From positions 16,879 to 80,878 of the forward strand of contig JAZLJW010000012.1 in NCBI GenBank assembly GCA_045597345.1: 64,000 nt of DNA, given 5' to 3'. A program made the position numbers and the translations under genes. The notes under the pieces are model-generated. The model saw nothing but the letters and a program-made list of their open reading frames with translations, was not told where the DNA came from and searched no databases. Source of the stretch: Treponema_I sp045597345 (GTDB lineage: Bacteria > Spirochaetota > Spirochaetia > Treponematales > Treponemataceae). How positions within the stretch are numbered: the stretch's first letter is position 1; every line of letters begins with the position of its first letter. Positions 18,984 to 28,563 of the stretch are shown piece by piece.

Positions 18984-19781
18984 TTATGCTGTCAGGTATT
19001 GTGCAATGCGTGCCTGACAGTATTCAGCCAGTTCAATAGTGCTGCGGTCTTCTGGAGAAATGACTTCAAGGACGCGGCATTCAACTTTTGTGGGAAGCCA
19101 TGGGGCTCTTCCACGAATAGCGTAATTGTTTTTAATTCCGACAACCACTACCGGACAGTCTGTTTTGGTAGCAATCTTGAAGGTTCCTGGTTTAAAAGGA
19201 CCTATTTTTCCATTCTTACTGCGGGTTCCTTCGGGGAAAACTCCAACATGAGCTATATTCCCTTCAATTACTTTGATGGCCGAAAGAATACCTTGCAAGG
19301 CTAAACGCGGGTTTCCCCGGACAATGGGGATATAGGCACATTTTGTCATAAGTCCCCCTGCAATAAAAATGTTTAGATTTTCCGGTTTACTGATGAAAAC
19401 GATTTTATTATGTCTTGTCATTCCCAGACTGATGATGAAATTATCGAAATTACTGCCGTGATTGCATACAACAAGACATTTTCTGTCCTGGGGAATTGTA
19501 TCGAAACCGGTACAGGTATACCGAATCCACCCTGTATGCAGGAGCCACCAATATCCCAGTTGAATCAGCAGATAGTAAAAAGGACTTGGCGTTGTACGGG
19601 GCTTACTGGTATCTATGCCTGCAGTTACTACAATAAGCAGTAGCCAGAACAGCAGATTAATAAAAAACCATGAACCAATGCAGATAGCGGCTATGAGCCA
19701 TTCTGGTGATGCATTTCCTGCATATACGAAAAAACTGTATAATGAGCCAAGCAGACTGGCTAGTAGTGACAGATTCAACAT
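18984..19781 (-). CDS. plsC: 1-acyl-sn-glycerol-3-phosphate acyltransferase (PlsC-like)
   Basis: The 265-residue protein has two or three N-terminal hydrophobic helices followed by an acyltransferase domain. The catalytic NH-x4-D motif appears as NHGSNFD, and the phosphate-binding motif as FPEGTRSKNG. It should acylate lysophosphatidate at sn-2 on the inner membrane. The start at 19781 has no Shine-Dalgarno; TGG-CATACT ends 6 nt before it, another candidate leaderless start. The last codons carry a perfect 8-bp inverted repeat (18989-18996 with 19013-19020) facing the lipoprotein gene. Confidence 0.92.
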   Translation of the reverse strand: MLNLSLLASLLGSLYSFFVYAGNASPEWLIAAICIGSWFFINLLFWLLLIVVTAGIDTSKPRTTPSPFYYLLIQLGYWWLLHTGWIRYTCTGFDTIPQDRKCLVVCNHGSNFDNFIISLGMTRHNKIVFISKPENLNIFIAGGLMTKCAYIPIVRGNPRLALQGILSAIKVIEGNIAHVGVFPEGTRSKNGKIGPFKPGTFKIATKTDCPVVVVGIKNNYAIRGRAPWLPTKVECRVLEVISPEDRSTIELAEYCQARIAQYLTA

Positions 19782-19908
19782 AGGGACAGTATGCCATAAT
19801 TACCAACCGAAAAATACCCCACGTAAACGTAAAAATTACACCAAAAATTGCATATTTTTCATGGGAAATTATCTTAATCGTTAGTACCTTGTAATGTGAG
19901 GAATTAGT

Positions 19909-20997
19909 ATGGCTGAAAGCAAAAGAAAGTTTGGAAAGATACTCAGCTTCTGTGTAATAGGATCGTTGGCAGTAGGAGTTACTGTCTGGTATTTTACATC
20001 GTCTAAGGAATCTGCAGGGTATGTTCCACCACATCCGGCAGTAGTTGTATCAAAACCGGTAACAGGAACCATCTCTGATTCCATTACGATATCCGGGTAT
20101 GTTGAAGCCAAAGCGATGATTCCTGTTGTTCCGTTTGTGCAGGGAACTATCACAGAATATAACGTTCAGGCTGGCGATTATGTTGAAAAAGACCAGATTC
20201 TGGCAAAAATTGATGATGCAGCATACCGCCAGCAGTTTTTACAGGCAGAGGCTGGATACTGGGGATATCAGAGCACTTTTGAGCGTGTAGAAAGTCTGTA
20301 TAAGACAGGTGCTGCAACTCAGCAGAATTACGACAGTACCAAAGCACAGCGGGATGCTGCAAAAGCTCAGTATGATCTTGCCAGACTGCAGCTTGATTAT
20401 ACAGAAGTTAAAGCCAGTATCAGCGGTACAGTACTTATCGCGGATCAGGCCGTTGGCAGCATTGGTGTGCAGACCACACCGGTTGCTGTTATTGCAGATC
20501 TGGAAGATCAGGTAGTCCGGCTTAAAGTTCCTGAAAAATATTTTGACCTTTTCATGATGGAAAAGGACAACATCCGCATTTCGGTTACCCGTCCTGGTCA
20601 GGACGGTATGTATGATGATGCAGTGACAACAGCTACTATTGAAACGATTGCGCCATATGTGAACGCTGAAAGCAAGAACTTTGTCGTTGTGTGCCGGCTG
20701 GATAATCCAGGTGACCGGTTCCGCCCCGGCATGTTTGTAAAGACCACCGTCATATACCGTTCTTACGAGAATCAACCGCTGTTACCGCTTACTGCCCGCA
20801 AACTGGATGGCAGCTGTTACACCTATGATCCGGGAACGCAGACAGTAACCTATCATCAGTTTGAAAATCTGGTAACAGATAATGATTCTTTTGCAGTTCC
20901 TACAGAGTATGCAGGCAGTCTGTTTGTCATAGACGGCGTAAATACTGTTCTTGATGGTCAGGTTGTAAGTGCCCGTGATTTTTCTGAACGGGAGTAA
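19909..20997 (+). CDS. RND efflux periplasmic adaptor (membrane fusion protein)
   Basis: A 362-residue HlyD/AcrA-type adaptor. An N-terminal membrane anchor (about 13-32) leads to a lipoyl-like half (EYNVQAGDYVEKDQILAKID), a helical hairpin (about 105-155), the second lipoyl half and a beta-barrel. It links the RND pump encoded 3 bp downstream to the TolC protein encoded two genes later. GAGGA lies before the ATG. The four genes from 19909 to 26884 are tightly packed and form one efflux operon. Substrate range cannot be inferred. Confidence 0.93.
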   Translation: MAESKRKFGKILSFCVIGSLAVGVTVWYFTSSKESAGYVPPHPAVVVSKPVTGTISDSITISGYVEAKAMIPVVPFVQGTITEYNVQAGDYVEKDQILAKIDDAAYRQQFLQAEAGYWGYQSTFERVESLYKTGAATQQNYDSTKAQRDAAKAQYDLARLQLDYTEVKASISGTVLIADQAVGSIGVQTTPVAVIADLEDQVVRLKVPEKYFDLFMMEKDNIRISVTRPGQDGMYDDAVTTATIETIAPYVNAESKNFVVVCRLDNPGDRFRPGMFVKTTVIYRSYENQPLLPLTARKLDGSCYTYDPGTQTVTYHQFENLVTDNDSFAVPTEYAGSLFVIDGVNTVLDGQVVSARDFSERE

Positions 20998-21000
20998 TCA

Positions 21001-24000
21001 GTGAAAGTATCAGAATTTGCCGTAAAACATCCTGTCATCATTACCATGGCACTGATTGTGCTTTTTGTATTCGGTATGGTGTCCATTAACGGCATGAGTA
21101 TTCAGTTTATGGCTGATATGAACATGCCTCAAGCGATGGTGTACTGTATTTACGCCGGTGCCAGTGCCCAGGACATTGAAGTTGAAGTTACCAAAGTACT
21201 GGAAGATGAGTTTGTAACCCTTCCGCACCTTAAAGCGATAGACAGCTCCAGTTATAATTCGGTCAGCTTCATTACCATTACGTATGCTGATGGTATTGAA
21301 CCCTATGACCAGTTGCAGGAGTTACGGAACCGCATCGACAACATGCTGGATGATCTTCCTGATGGCGTTACAAAACCCTATGCCTTTGTTGGTGGTATGA
21401 GCATGATGCCAGTCATCAGTTTTGCAGTTTCTGCCGGCAATGATATGGGGCGCGCCACTCAGTTCATTAAAGATGAATTAACTCCCCGCCTTACCCGCAT
21501 CGATGGTGTTTCAAGCATAGAAATTGACGGTGGAAAAGAGCTGGAAGTAAACATAAAGCTTGATACTGATGCGCTGGTTGCCAAGGGCATTTCCGTAACC
21601 ACCGTCTACCAGATTCTGAACTACGGAAACGTAAATCTGCCGTTGGGTAGTGCAGAACACCAGCGCCGTACCATTCAGGTGCGGTATGCCGGTTCATTCA
21701 GCAGCATAGAGGACATAAAAAATCTGCCGGTCGGCTTTTCTGATAATGCCGTTGTTCGGCTCAGCGATGTTGCGGATGTGTACCTGGATTATCCGGAAGA
21801 GGAGTATTACGTAACCGACGGCCGCAGTTCACTGATGCTGGTTAACGTACTGAAACGAAACGATGGTAATACCGTTAAAATCATTAAGGAAGTAAAACGG
21901 GTTCTGTCTGATATTGGAAAAGAAACTGGTGGTGCCGTACAGTTCCATATGGTTTCTGATGATAGCCGTCAGATCATGGCTTCCATGAAGACGGTAATTT
22001 CTTCCGGTATCATGGGTATCATTTTTGCCGTACTGGTAATCCTTTTGTTCATGGCAGACTGGCGGACAACCCTGACCATTGGTGTATCTATTCCCTTGTG
22101 TATTCTGTTCAGTTTTATCGGTTTGAAGCTGTGTAACCTTTCCATCAACCTCATGTCACTTTCCGGACTGGTTATTTCACTGGGTATGGTTGTAGACGGC
22201 TCAACGGTAATGATAGATCAGGTATACCGCTACTATAGTCAGCGGAACAAAGAAACCGGTCTTACCGTGTATACGGTAAATCAGTCTATTTACCGCGGTT
22301 GGGATGAAGTTGCCGGTTCCATCTTTGCCAGCGTTGCAACAACACTGGTTGTATTTATTCCTATGGCGCTGATGAAGGGACTTATCGGTAATGTTCTGAA
22401 TACCGTATCACTCACTATCATCATGGCAATCACCGCATCGCTGGTTGTTGCTTTGGTTATCGTGCCGTATCTTTTAAAACTGCTGCTGTCTGACGATGGT
22501 CCTACCATCAGAAGCCGGCCCCGAAAATTTGATATTGCCATGGACACGCTGGAAAACGGATACCGCCGTATTCTGGTGTGGGCTGTTAAACATAAAGGAA
22601 TCATTTTGGGTGCTGCCCTGGCGCTGCTGGTTTTCAGCGGCCTGATTACCACAAAAATGGGTGTCGCCTTTATTCCTTCTACTGATAGCGGTGATTTCTA
22701 CCTGAATGCCGAATTCCCCACCGGAACCAGTCTTGAGCAGACCCAGGAAAAAATGGAGATGGCACAGGACCTGCTGTATCGGTACGTTCCTGAAATTGAC
22801 AACATTGTACTGTATACGGGAAAAAGTAATACTAAAGGGGTCATTTCCATGAGCAGTACACCGCAAAGTGCCTATGCCCATGTTATTCTGGTTCCGGTTG
22901 CTGAGCGAACCCGTGGTGTACATGAAATCATGATTCTGATGCAGGATTTGTGGGCTGCTGCCATTCCTGACGCCACTATTTCGGTTCAGAACGGTGGTTT
23001 TGACAAACTGGTAGGGTATGCTTCCGGGGGTGGTGGTTACGGTTTAACCTTGATTTCAGAAGATTTGGACCTGTTATATAAAACGGCCAGCGATCTGCGC
23101 GATTTTCTGGCAGAAGATCCGGAAGTAATTACGGCAAAACTGGACTGTGACTTTGATACCAGTACCATGGTTATTGATATGAGCCAGGAATACTTAAGTT
23201 CCCTGGGGCTTACCAGTTACCAGGCCGGTATTACCAGCGCCATTCTGTTTCAGGGAATGGACTGCGGCCGGTTCCGTGAACAGAGCAGCGGTAAACGGTA
23301 CAACATCCGGCTCAGTTCCGACATTGCAGAAGGCAACATCAGTGCCGACGACATTGCAAACATCCACATTATTACCGATTCCGGCCAGGATGTGTCTTTT
23401 GCCAACCTGTCTGATATTTATGTAGAAACTGCGGTTAGCCAGATTAACCACAGTAACCGTGCAAAAACCATTACGGTAAGCGGTACACTGGTAAGCGAGA
23501 ATACGGCAAATGTAAGCCGCCATGTAAACGAGTATCTGGCAAAAAATCCGTTGCCCAGCGGTGTAGACAGTACAGCCGGCGGAATTATGAGCATGATCGG
23601 CGATATGATTCCGCCAATGCTTGGTGCTATGGGTATTGCCGTATTCCTGGTATACACCGTTATGGTTATCCAGTTTGAAAAGTTCAAGCAGCCTCTGTTG
23701 ATTATGGCTTCAATTCCATTCTGTTTTATCGGTGTTGTTACTGGTTTGCTGATGTTCGGTTCTACCCTGAACCTGCTGTCGCTTTTGGGACTGGTTTCTT
23801 TGGCGGGTGTAGTTGTGAATAACGGTATTATTCTGGTTGACTACATTAATCAGCTGCGCGTTCAGCGTCGTGAAGCAATTGCCCGGGAGAAGGGAAAGCA
23901 GGACCGGGATGGCAACTGGCTGGTAGTTCTTACTCCGGATGAGGAAGAAAAACTGCTGGTTCAGTGTATTACCGACGGTAGTGCCAGCCGTATCAAACCA

Positions 24001-24363
24001 ATTCTGATTACCACCTTAACAACGCTGCTTGGTGACATTCCAATGGCAATTTCTAAAGGTGAAGGTGCAGAAATTTATGCCCCAATGGGACAAGCCATTG
24101 TTGGTGGTCTTATTACTTCCACATTGATTACGCTGGTATTGATTCCAGTGTTGTATTACATGGTGGAATTGAAGGAAGCACGTGACAGGGAAGCTCTTGC
24201 ACTGGCACGAGCTGAACGGGCTAAGAAACATGCCAGAATGGTTCGTGATATGAATGCGGCTGCAGAGTTTGCCCGCGCCGAATATGAAGCAGGGCGGGAA
24301 GCACGCAGACGGGAAAAAGAAGCAAAAAAGGCAAAGAAAAAGGAGAATCCTGATGAAGAATAG
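21001..24363 (+). CDS. RND efflux pump, inner-membrane subunit (AcrB/HAE1 type)
   Basis: A 1120-residue RND protein with two sets of transmembrane helices and large periplasmic loops. Motif-type segments such as GMVVDGSTVMIDQ (TM4 proton relay region) and GVVVNNGIILVDY (TM10-11) are present. It would export lipophilic compounds by proton antiport. The start is GTG at 21001 with GGGAG upstream. Residues beyond about 1050 form an unusually long cytoplasmic tail rich in Ala, Glu, Arg and Lys (MVRDMNAAAEF, then RRREKEAKKAKKKE), predicted as a highly charged helix. That tail is not needed for the RND fold. The last 11 bp overlap the lipoprotein gene. Confidence 0.95.
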   Translation: MKVSEFAVKHPVIITMALIVLFVFGMVSINGMSIQFMADMNMPQAMVYCIYAGASAQDIEVEVTKVLEDEFVTLPHLKAIDSSSYNSVSFITITYADGIEPYDQLQELRNRIDNMLDDLPDGVTKPYAFVGGMSMMPVISFAVSAGNDMGRATQFIKDELTPRLTRIDGVSSIEIDGGKELEVNIKLDTDALVAKGISVTTVYQILNYGNVNLPLGSAEHQRRTIQVRYAGSFSSIEDIKNLPVGFSDNAVVRLSDVADVYLDYPEEEYYVTDGRSSLMLVNVLKRNDGNTVKIIKEVKRVLSDIGKETGGAVQFHMVSDDSRQIMASMKTVISSGIMGIIFAVLVILLFMADWRTTLTIGVSIPLCILFSFIGLKLCNLSINLMSLSGLVISLGMVVDGSTVMIDQVYRYYSQRNKETGLTVYTVNQSIYRGWDEVAGSIFASVATTLVVFIPMALMKGLIGNVLNTVSLTIIMAITASLVVALVIVPYLLKLLLSDDGPTIRSRPRKFDIAMDTLENGYRRILVWAVKHKGIILGAALALLVFSGLITTKMGVAFIPSTDSGDFYLNAEFPTGTSLEQTQEKMEMAQDLLYRYVPEIDNIVLYTGKSNTKGVISMSSTPQSAYAHVILVPVAERTRGVHEIMILMQDLWAAAIPDATISVQNGGFDKLVGYASGGGGYGLTLISEDLDLLYKTASDLRDFLAEDPEVITAKLDCDFDTSTMVIDMSQEYLSSLGLTSYQAGITSAILFQGMDCGRFREQSSGKRYNIRLSSDIAEGNISADDIANIHIITDSGQDVSFANLSDIYVETAVSQINHSNRAKTITVSGTLVSENTANVSRHVNEYLAKNPLPSGVDSTAGGIMSMIGDMIPPMLGAMGIAVFLVYTVMVIQFEKFKQPLLIMASIPFCFIGVVTGLLMFGSTLNLLSLLGLVSLAGVVVNNGIILVDYINQLRVQRREAIAREKGKQDRDGNWLVVLTPDEEEKLLVQCITDGSASRIKPILITTLTTLLGDIPMAISKGEGAEIYAPMGQAIVGGLITSTLITLVLIPVLYYMVELKEARDREALALARAERAKKHARMVRDMNAAAEFARAEYEAGREARRREKEAKKAKKKENPDEE

Positions 24364-25462
24364 AGTGATGATGCTGGCAGCAGTAGCCGTGCTGGCAGTG
24401 AGTGTGATGCTGACAGGATGCTATTCAGTGTTTAGCGGAGGTACCGGAGGTCGTGTTGTAGATGCGGACAGTACCAGTAATCCTAAAGAAGGTATTTCTT
24501 CGGTAGATGTGTACGCCTATGTGGATAAAAAAGCATGTCAGAAAGATTTTGACAACTGGAAATCAGGTGAGAAATTCAAGCCCGAAGCAAAGTATTACGC
24601 TCATACTGCAACAGGCAGCGATGGTAGTTTTACCATCAGTAAGTTGATGTGGAAAAGTGCATTCCCTGATTACTGGCGCGATGGGGATGTAACAACAGTA
24701 TATCTTCTGTACTACCATGATGAATATGGTCTGATAAAAGGTGATGAAACGTTGTTATTGAGCGACAGCACCACCAACACGGTGTATCAGGAATTGAAAG
24801 CTATCAGGAAAAGCACGGTAGTAAACTTTTCTGTTAAGGATGTGGCAACGAACACCACTGCTGGCAAAAATCTGCAGCTGATGGTAAAAGTACCGCAGGG
24901 GGAAGCTGCTGGTGCTGCAGAAACAGAATACACGGTGACTGCAGCTAATGGCACGGGTGCTGTTAAGATAACGTATCCCCGCTATAAGGCAGATGGCACA
25001 ACAGAATTTACTCCGACCATACGTGTTTCGTTTGTTGAAAGTGCCAGCGAAGTAAGCTTCAAGATGTGTAAGAATGGTGGAACCACTGGTTCTGACTACA
25101 GCTTTGATAATACTGCACAGACTGCCACAGTAAGCGGTGAACGGTACGATATGAATCTGTATGGTAAGAAATGCCGGATTCAGATTTCTGTTAGTGGAAG
25201 CTTAGGCACTAATGTAGCTTCAAATGATGGTCAAAGAGTCACGTTAAAGGAAGGAGACGTGGAGGTTGATGCGGTAACAACGGGGCCTGTTAATTTGGGG
25301 AACGGAGTTGAAGCTCATGGTAGGTTTTCTGGTTTAGGATTGAATTATGAATGGGTAACCGGTGAATATCCTGAAAAAATCCTTAGTAAACAATTTACCG
25401 TTAATGATAAAACCATACAGGTTACCAGTAATAATTCAAATATTTATGTCACTCTTCCTTAA
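24353..25462 (+). CDS. Lipoprotein inside an RND efflux operon, function unknown
   Basis: The start is ATG 24353 because AAAGGAG lies 8 nt before it and the protein then opens with a signal peptide and lipobox MLTGC. The 369 residues continue with GGRVVDADSTSNPKEGISSVDVYAY and GSFTISKLMW, which resemble a carboxypeptidase-regulatory/Cna B-like beta-sandwich. The remainder is beta-rich without recognisable motifs. It overlaps the pump gene by 11 bp and ends 9 bp before the TolC gene, so it is made with the efflux complex. Whether it is a component of it or a surface protein is unknown. Confidence 0.78.
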   Translation: MKNRVMMLAAVAVLAVSVMLTGCYSVFSGGTGGRVVDADSTSNPKEGISSVDVYAYVDKKACQKDFDNWKSGEKFKPEAKYYAHTATGSDGSFTISKLMWKSAFPDYWRDGDVTTVYLLYYHDEYGLIKGDETLLLSDSTTNTVYQELKAIRKSTVVNFSVKDVATNTTAGKNLQLMVKVPQGEAAGAAETEYTVTAANGTGAVKITYPRYKADGTTEFTPTIRVSFVESASEVSFKMCKNGGTTGSDYSFDNTAQTATVSGERYDMNLYGKKCRIQISVSGSLGTNVASNDGQRVTLKEGDVEVDAVTTGPVNLGNGVEAHGRFSGLGLNYEWVTGEYPEKILSKQFTVNDKTIQVTSNNSNIYVTLP

Positions 25463-25471
25463 GGAAAACGC

Positions 25472-26884
25472 ATGAAACACCCATTCCGAACCTGCTGCGT
25501 CTTTCTGTGCGCTATCTGCTTTCTTGCACCCTCTGCCATGGCTGACACGCCCCAATCGCCGCAGGTATATTCCTTTGACGACCTGCGGACAGCTCTTGTC
25601 GCCAATAACCCTGATATCCGTTCTGCCTATCAGGAATATGAACGGGCACTGCTTGATGTAAAAGATGCCAAAGCCAGTAAGGGCCCCAGCATAGACATGC
25701 AGTTTTCCGGTACGTTTATGGCAAAGCCACTTATAGACCCCATAAAAGTCAGTACTGACGAAATTATCGACAGTATTCAGTGGCCGGCAGGCACAAAACC
25801 GGCTCCTACCGGGCAGTATATTACGTTGTTTGAAGGTGTAGAAAAAACCATGTATCAGCTTCAGGCAACGTTGACACAGCCACTGTTTACCTGGGGAAAG
25901 CTGAATGCTGCACAAAAGCTGTATGAAACGGTTGCCGGCATTCGTGAAACAAATGTGACTAATACTACACGTCAGCTTGAAACAGAACTGGAAACCCGGC
26001 TGGTAAGTCTGGGGTATCTGTATGCCATGCAGGATATCCTGAAAGAAGAACAGCTGTATGCACAGCAGCTGGTCCGGTATTCAGAAGATGGTGAGCAGAG
26101 TGGTATGCTGCTGCATCAGGATGTTGTTGATGCGCGTATTCAGGCTAAACAGCTGGATATTGCATTCCAGACTCTGGATGAACAGATTGAAAACCAGTTA
26201 CTGGAATTGCGGCGACAGACTGGCATTACAGACTTACGTCGTGATTCTCTGATATTACCGGTTTCTGATCAGTGTATAGCAGAGGTAACAGCAGCTGACC
26301 GGAGTATCTGGGAAGAACGGGCATTATCGCCATCGTCAGATTCCCTGCTGATGGTACGCCGGTTAAAGGAAGTTTCAGATCTGGCTGCAGACATCGCCAG
26401 TAATTCGGTGTACTGGAAACCCGATATGGCACTGCAGGTTTCTGCCGGTTATGGTGGTTCCCGTTTTCCTTTGATTGAACCGAACTGGCTTAAAAAAGAT
26501 GATTATACTCTTACTATTTCTGTTGGTATGAAGACAACAATCTGGGATGGCGGCAAAAAACTTAATGAAGTTTCCCGCTCCCTGAGTAATGCAGAAACGT
26601 CGCAGGTAACGATAGATGCTGCAGAAGCAACTATCCGGCAGACGCTTGCAAATCAATGGAACACCCTGGATATGGCACTGATAAAAATTGAGTATCAGGA
26701 CATAAAGATTGAAGGTGTGCAGTCTAAAATTGCTCAGCAGGAAAAACTTTTTGCCAGCGGCTACGGCAGTGAAGCAGACTTGTTTTCTGCCAAAATTGAG
26801 CTTTGTAACGAACGTCTTGAAAAACAACAGCAGCTGTTAACCCGCGACGCAGCCTGTTATACCATCCGCTTTCTCTGCCGTTAG
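25472..26884 (+). CDS. TolC-family outer membrane efflux protein
   Basis: A signal peptide ending near SAMA is followed by two outer-membrane-efflux-protein repeats with long amphipathic helices (for example LETELETRLVSLGYLYAMQDIL and the paired segment near residues 375-450). The 470-residue length is usual for the family. It forms the outer-membrane channel for the RND pump encoded in the same operon. There is a PLFTWGKLNAAQKLYE segment like that at the start of TolC helices. It is the last gene of the operon; no clear terminator follows before tapT 21 bp downstream. Confidence 0.9.
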   Translation: MKHPFRTCCVFLCAICFLAPSAMADTPQSPQVYSFDDLRTALVANNPDIRSAYQEYERALLDVKDAKASKGPSIDMQFSGTFMAKPLIDPIKVSTDEIIDSIQWPAGTKPAPTGQYITLFEGVEKTMYQLQATLTQPLFTWGKLNAAQKLYETVAGIRETNVTNTTRQLETELETRLVSLGYLYAMQDILKEEQLYAQQLVRYSEDGEQSGMLLHQDVVDARIQAKQLDIAFQTLDEQIENQLLELRRQTGITDLRRDSLILPVSDQCIAEVTAADRSIWEERALSPSSDSLLMVRRLKEVSDLAADIASNSVYWKPDMALQVSAGYGGSRFPLIEPNWLKKDDYTLTISVGMKTTIWDGGKKLNEVSRSLSNAETSQVTIDAAEATIRQTLANQWNTLDMALIKIEYQDIKIEGVQSKIAQQEKLFASGYGSEADLFSAKIELCNERLEKQQQLLTRDAACYTIRFLCR

Positions 26885-26890
26885 GGTTTC

Positions 26891-26899
26891 TGGTATACT
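26891..26899 (+). promoter_or_regulatory. Extended -10 element 6 nt before the tapT start codon
   Basis: TGG-TATACT ends at 26899 and the ATG begins at 26906. The predicted start site coincides with the initiation codon. The element overlaps no coding sequence, as it lies in the 21-bp gap after the TolC gene. Confidence 0.5.
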
Positions 26900-26905
26900 G
26901 ACGCC

Positions 26906-27652
26906 ATGAGTGAAAAATGCCTGAAGTGCTTCCGTCCCCGTGAAACCTGTTACTGCCGGTATATTACGCCGGTAGTAACAGGAGTGAAGTTTGTTTTTTT
27001 GATGCATCCAAAAGAAGCCTACAAACAGAAAACGGGTACCGGTCGTCTTGCGCATCTGAGCCTTCCTGATTCAGAAATCATCATTGGCATAAACTTTAAT
27101 CAGAATAATCGCCTTCAAACGCTGTTGTCAGATTCTCAGTATTTCTGCTGTGTTCTGTATCCGGGAGAAGATGCCTGGTGTGTCTCCGATGACGGTGTAC
27201 GGAGTTTTGGTCGTCAGCATGTTTCAGAAGTTCTGGCAACGGGAAAGAAACTGCTGGTTATTGTTATTGATGCCACCTGGCCCTGTGCAAAAAAGATGGT
27301 TAAGCTTTCTACCTGCCTTCACGGTCTGCAGAAAATTTCTTTCAGTGCCGGGTACCGTAGTGAATTTACTTTCAAGCGGGAACCACAGCCTGATTACATT
27401 TCAACCATAGAAAGCTGTTATTATCTGATAAAAGAAATGCAGACTGCGGGACTGTGTCCAACCGGCGCTGCAGCCAATGATCCGGAACCACTCATGAATG
27501 TTTTCCGGCGTATGGTGGCGTTTCAACTGGATTCCCAAAAAGAACGCGAAGCCAGTGGTGTTCCAGACCGCTATGCAAATTCAACCCGCCTCCGTGCCCG
27601 TAAGGAACGTGCCCGCGAAAAACGGGAAGTCCTCATTACAGACGGAACTTAA
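26906..27652 (+). CDS. tapT: DTW-domain tRNA-uridine aminocarboxypropyltransferase
   Basis: A 248-residue DTW/TapT-family protein. It starts with a zinc-type cysteine set (C5, C8, C15, C17) and carries the signature VIDATWPCAKKM around residue 120. Characterised members (E. coli TapT/YfiP) transfer the 3-amino-3-carboxypropyl group of SAM to uridine 47 of tRNA, and this function is assigned by family. The C-terminus is Arg/Lys rich, suited to RNA binding. There is no Shine-Dalgarno, and a -10 hexamer ends 6 nt before the ATG. It converges on recR with a 2-bp gap. Confidence 0.88.
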   Translation: MSEKCLKCFRPRETCYCRYITPVVTGVKFVFLMHPKEAYKQKTGTGRLAHLSLPDSEIIIGINFNQNNRLQTLLSDSQYFCCVLYPGEDAWCVSDDGVRSFGRQHVSEVLATGKKLLVIVIDATWPCAKKMVKLSTCLHGLQKISFSAGYRSEFTFKREPQPDYISTIESCYYLIKEMQTAGLCPTGAAANDPEPLMNVFRRMVAFQLDSQKEREASGVPDRYANSTRLRARKERAREKREVLITDGT

Positions 27653-27654
27653 GT

Positions 27655-28242
27655 CTACAGAGTTGTTCGTCCCCTGAAACTCCGTGAAAGGGTCAGTTTA
27701 TCGGCGTATTCAATGTCACCGCCAACAGGCAGGCCTGAAGCCAGACGTGTTACGGTAATTCCCAGCGGGCTCAGTATCCGCTGCAGGTACAGGGCGGTGG
27801 TGTCACCTTCTACGGTAGGGTTTGTAGCAATAATTACTTCTTTTACATTATCGGTGCGTACCCGCTCAATAAGGGATGCAATATTCAGCTGATCAGGACC
27901 TATGCCTTCCAGAGGTGCAATAACTCCGCCCAAAACGTGGAACAACCCGGAAAATTCATGACTGGCGTCGATGATGGCAGCATCCTGCGGCTGTTCCACA
28001 ACGCATATAAGACTCCGGTCCCGCAGCGGATCACTGCAGATGGCACAGGGGTCGGTTTCGGTGTATACGCCGCATACTGAACACTGTTTAATCCGGTCAT
28101 GCAGTGTGGTCAATTCGCGGGCAAACTGGTGCAGGAATGCCGGATCAGCTTTTAAAAGGTGATAGGCAATTCGGCTGGCACTTTTTTTACCGATACCAGG
28201 AAGCCGGGAAAAACTGTCGGTCAGTTCATCAAGAGCGTTCAT
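27655..28242 (-). CDS. recR: Recombination protein RecR
   Basis: The 195-residue protein has the helix-hairpin-helix LPGIGKKSASRIAYHLL at the N-terminus, the zinc finger CSVCGVYTETDPC followed by AICSD, and a Toprim domain (VVEQPQDAAIID onward). It ends with the usual EYADKLTLSRSFRGR. RecR works with RecFO to load RecA at gaps. It follows ybaB by 3 bp in the conserved dnaX-ybaB-recR order. Confidence 0.97.
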   Translation of the reverse strand: MNALDELTDSFSRLPGIGKKSASRIAYHLLKADPAFLHQFARELTTLHDRIKQCSVCGVYTETDPCAICSDPLRDRSLICVVEQPQDAAIIDASHEFSGLFHVLGGVIAPLEGIGPDQLNIASLIERVRTDNVKEVIIATNPTVEGDTTALYLQRILSPLGITVTRLASGLPVGGDIEYADKLTLSRSFRGRTTL

Positions 28243-28245
28243 GAA

Positions 28246-28563
28246 TTACAGTCCCAATCCGGGAATATTCATTCCGCCAAGCATAGGGCCTGCCTTTGCC
28301 TGCAGTGTTTCACGAATCTTGCTGTTGGCATCGTGGCTTGCAGCAACAATCAGGTCCTGCAGCATGGGCACATCACGGGGATCTACCGCAATAGGATCAA
28401 TCTGTACACCGGTTACCTCAAACTTCCCGTTCATGGTTACTTTTACAATGCCGCCGCCAGAAGAACCGGTAGCGGTGATGGTATCGAGTTCGGCCTGTAC
28501 TTTTTCAAGCTGGGTCTGAATTTCTTTTGCGTTTTTCATTAACTCAAGTGGATTAAAGTTCAT
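28246..28563 (-). CDS. ybaB: YbaB/EbfC nucleoid-associated protein
   Basis: A 105-residue YbaB/EbfC protein (MNFNPLELMKNAKEIQTQ... GGGIVKVTMNG). The start at 28563 is chosen because AAGGAG lies 6 nt before it; an in-frame ATG five codons upstream would place that Shine-Dalgarno inside the gene. It overlaps the dnaX 3' end by 11 bp. Family members bind DNA as dimers and affect gene expression, including in Borrelia. Confidence 0.95.
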   Translation of the reverse strand: MNFNPLELMKNAKEIQTQLEKVQAELDTITATGSSGGGIVKVTMNGKFEVTGVQIDPIAVDPRDVPMLQDLIVAASHDANSKIRETLQAKAGPMLGGMNIPGLGL

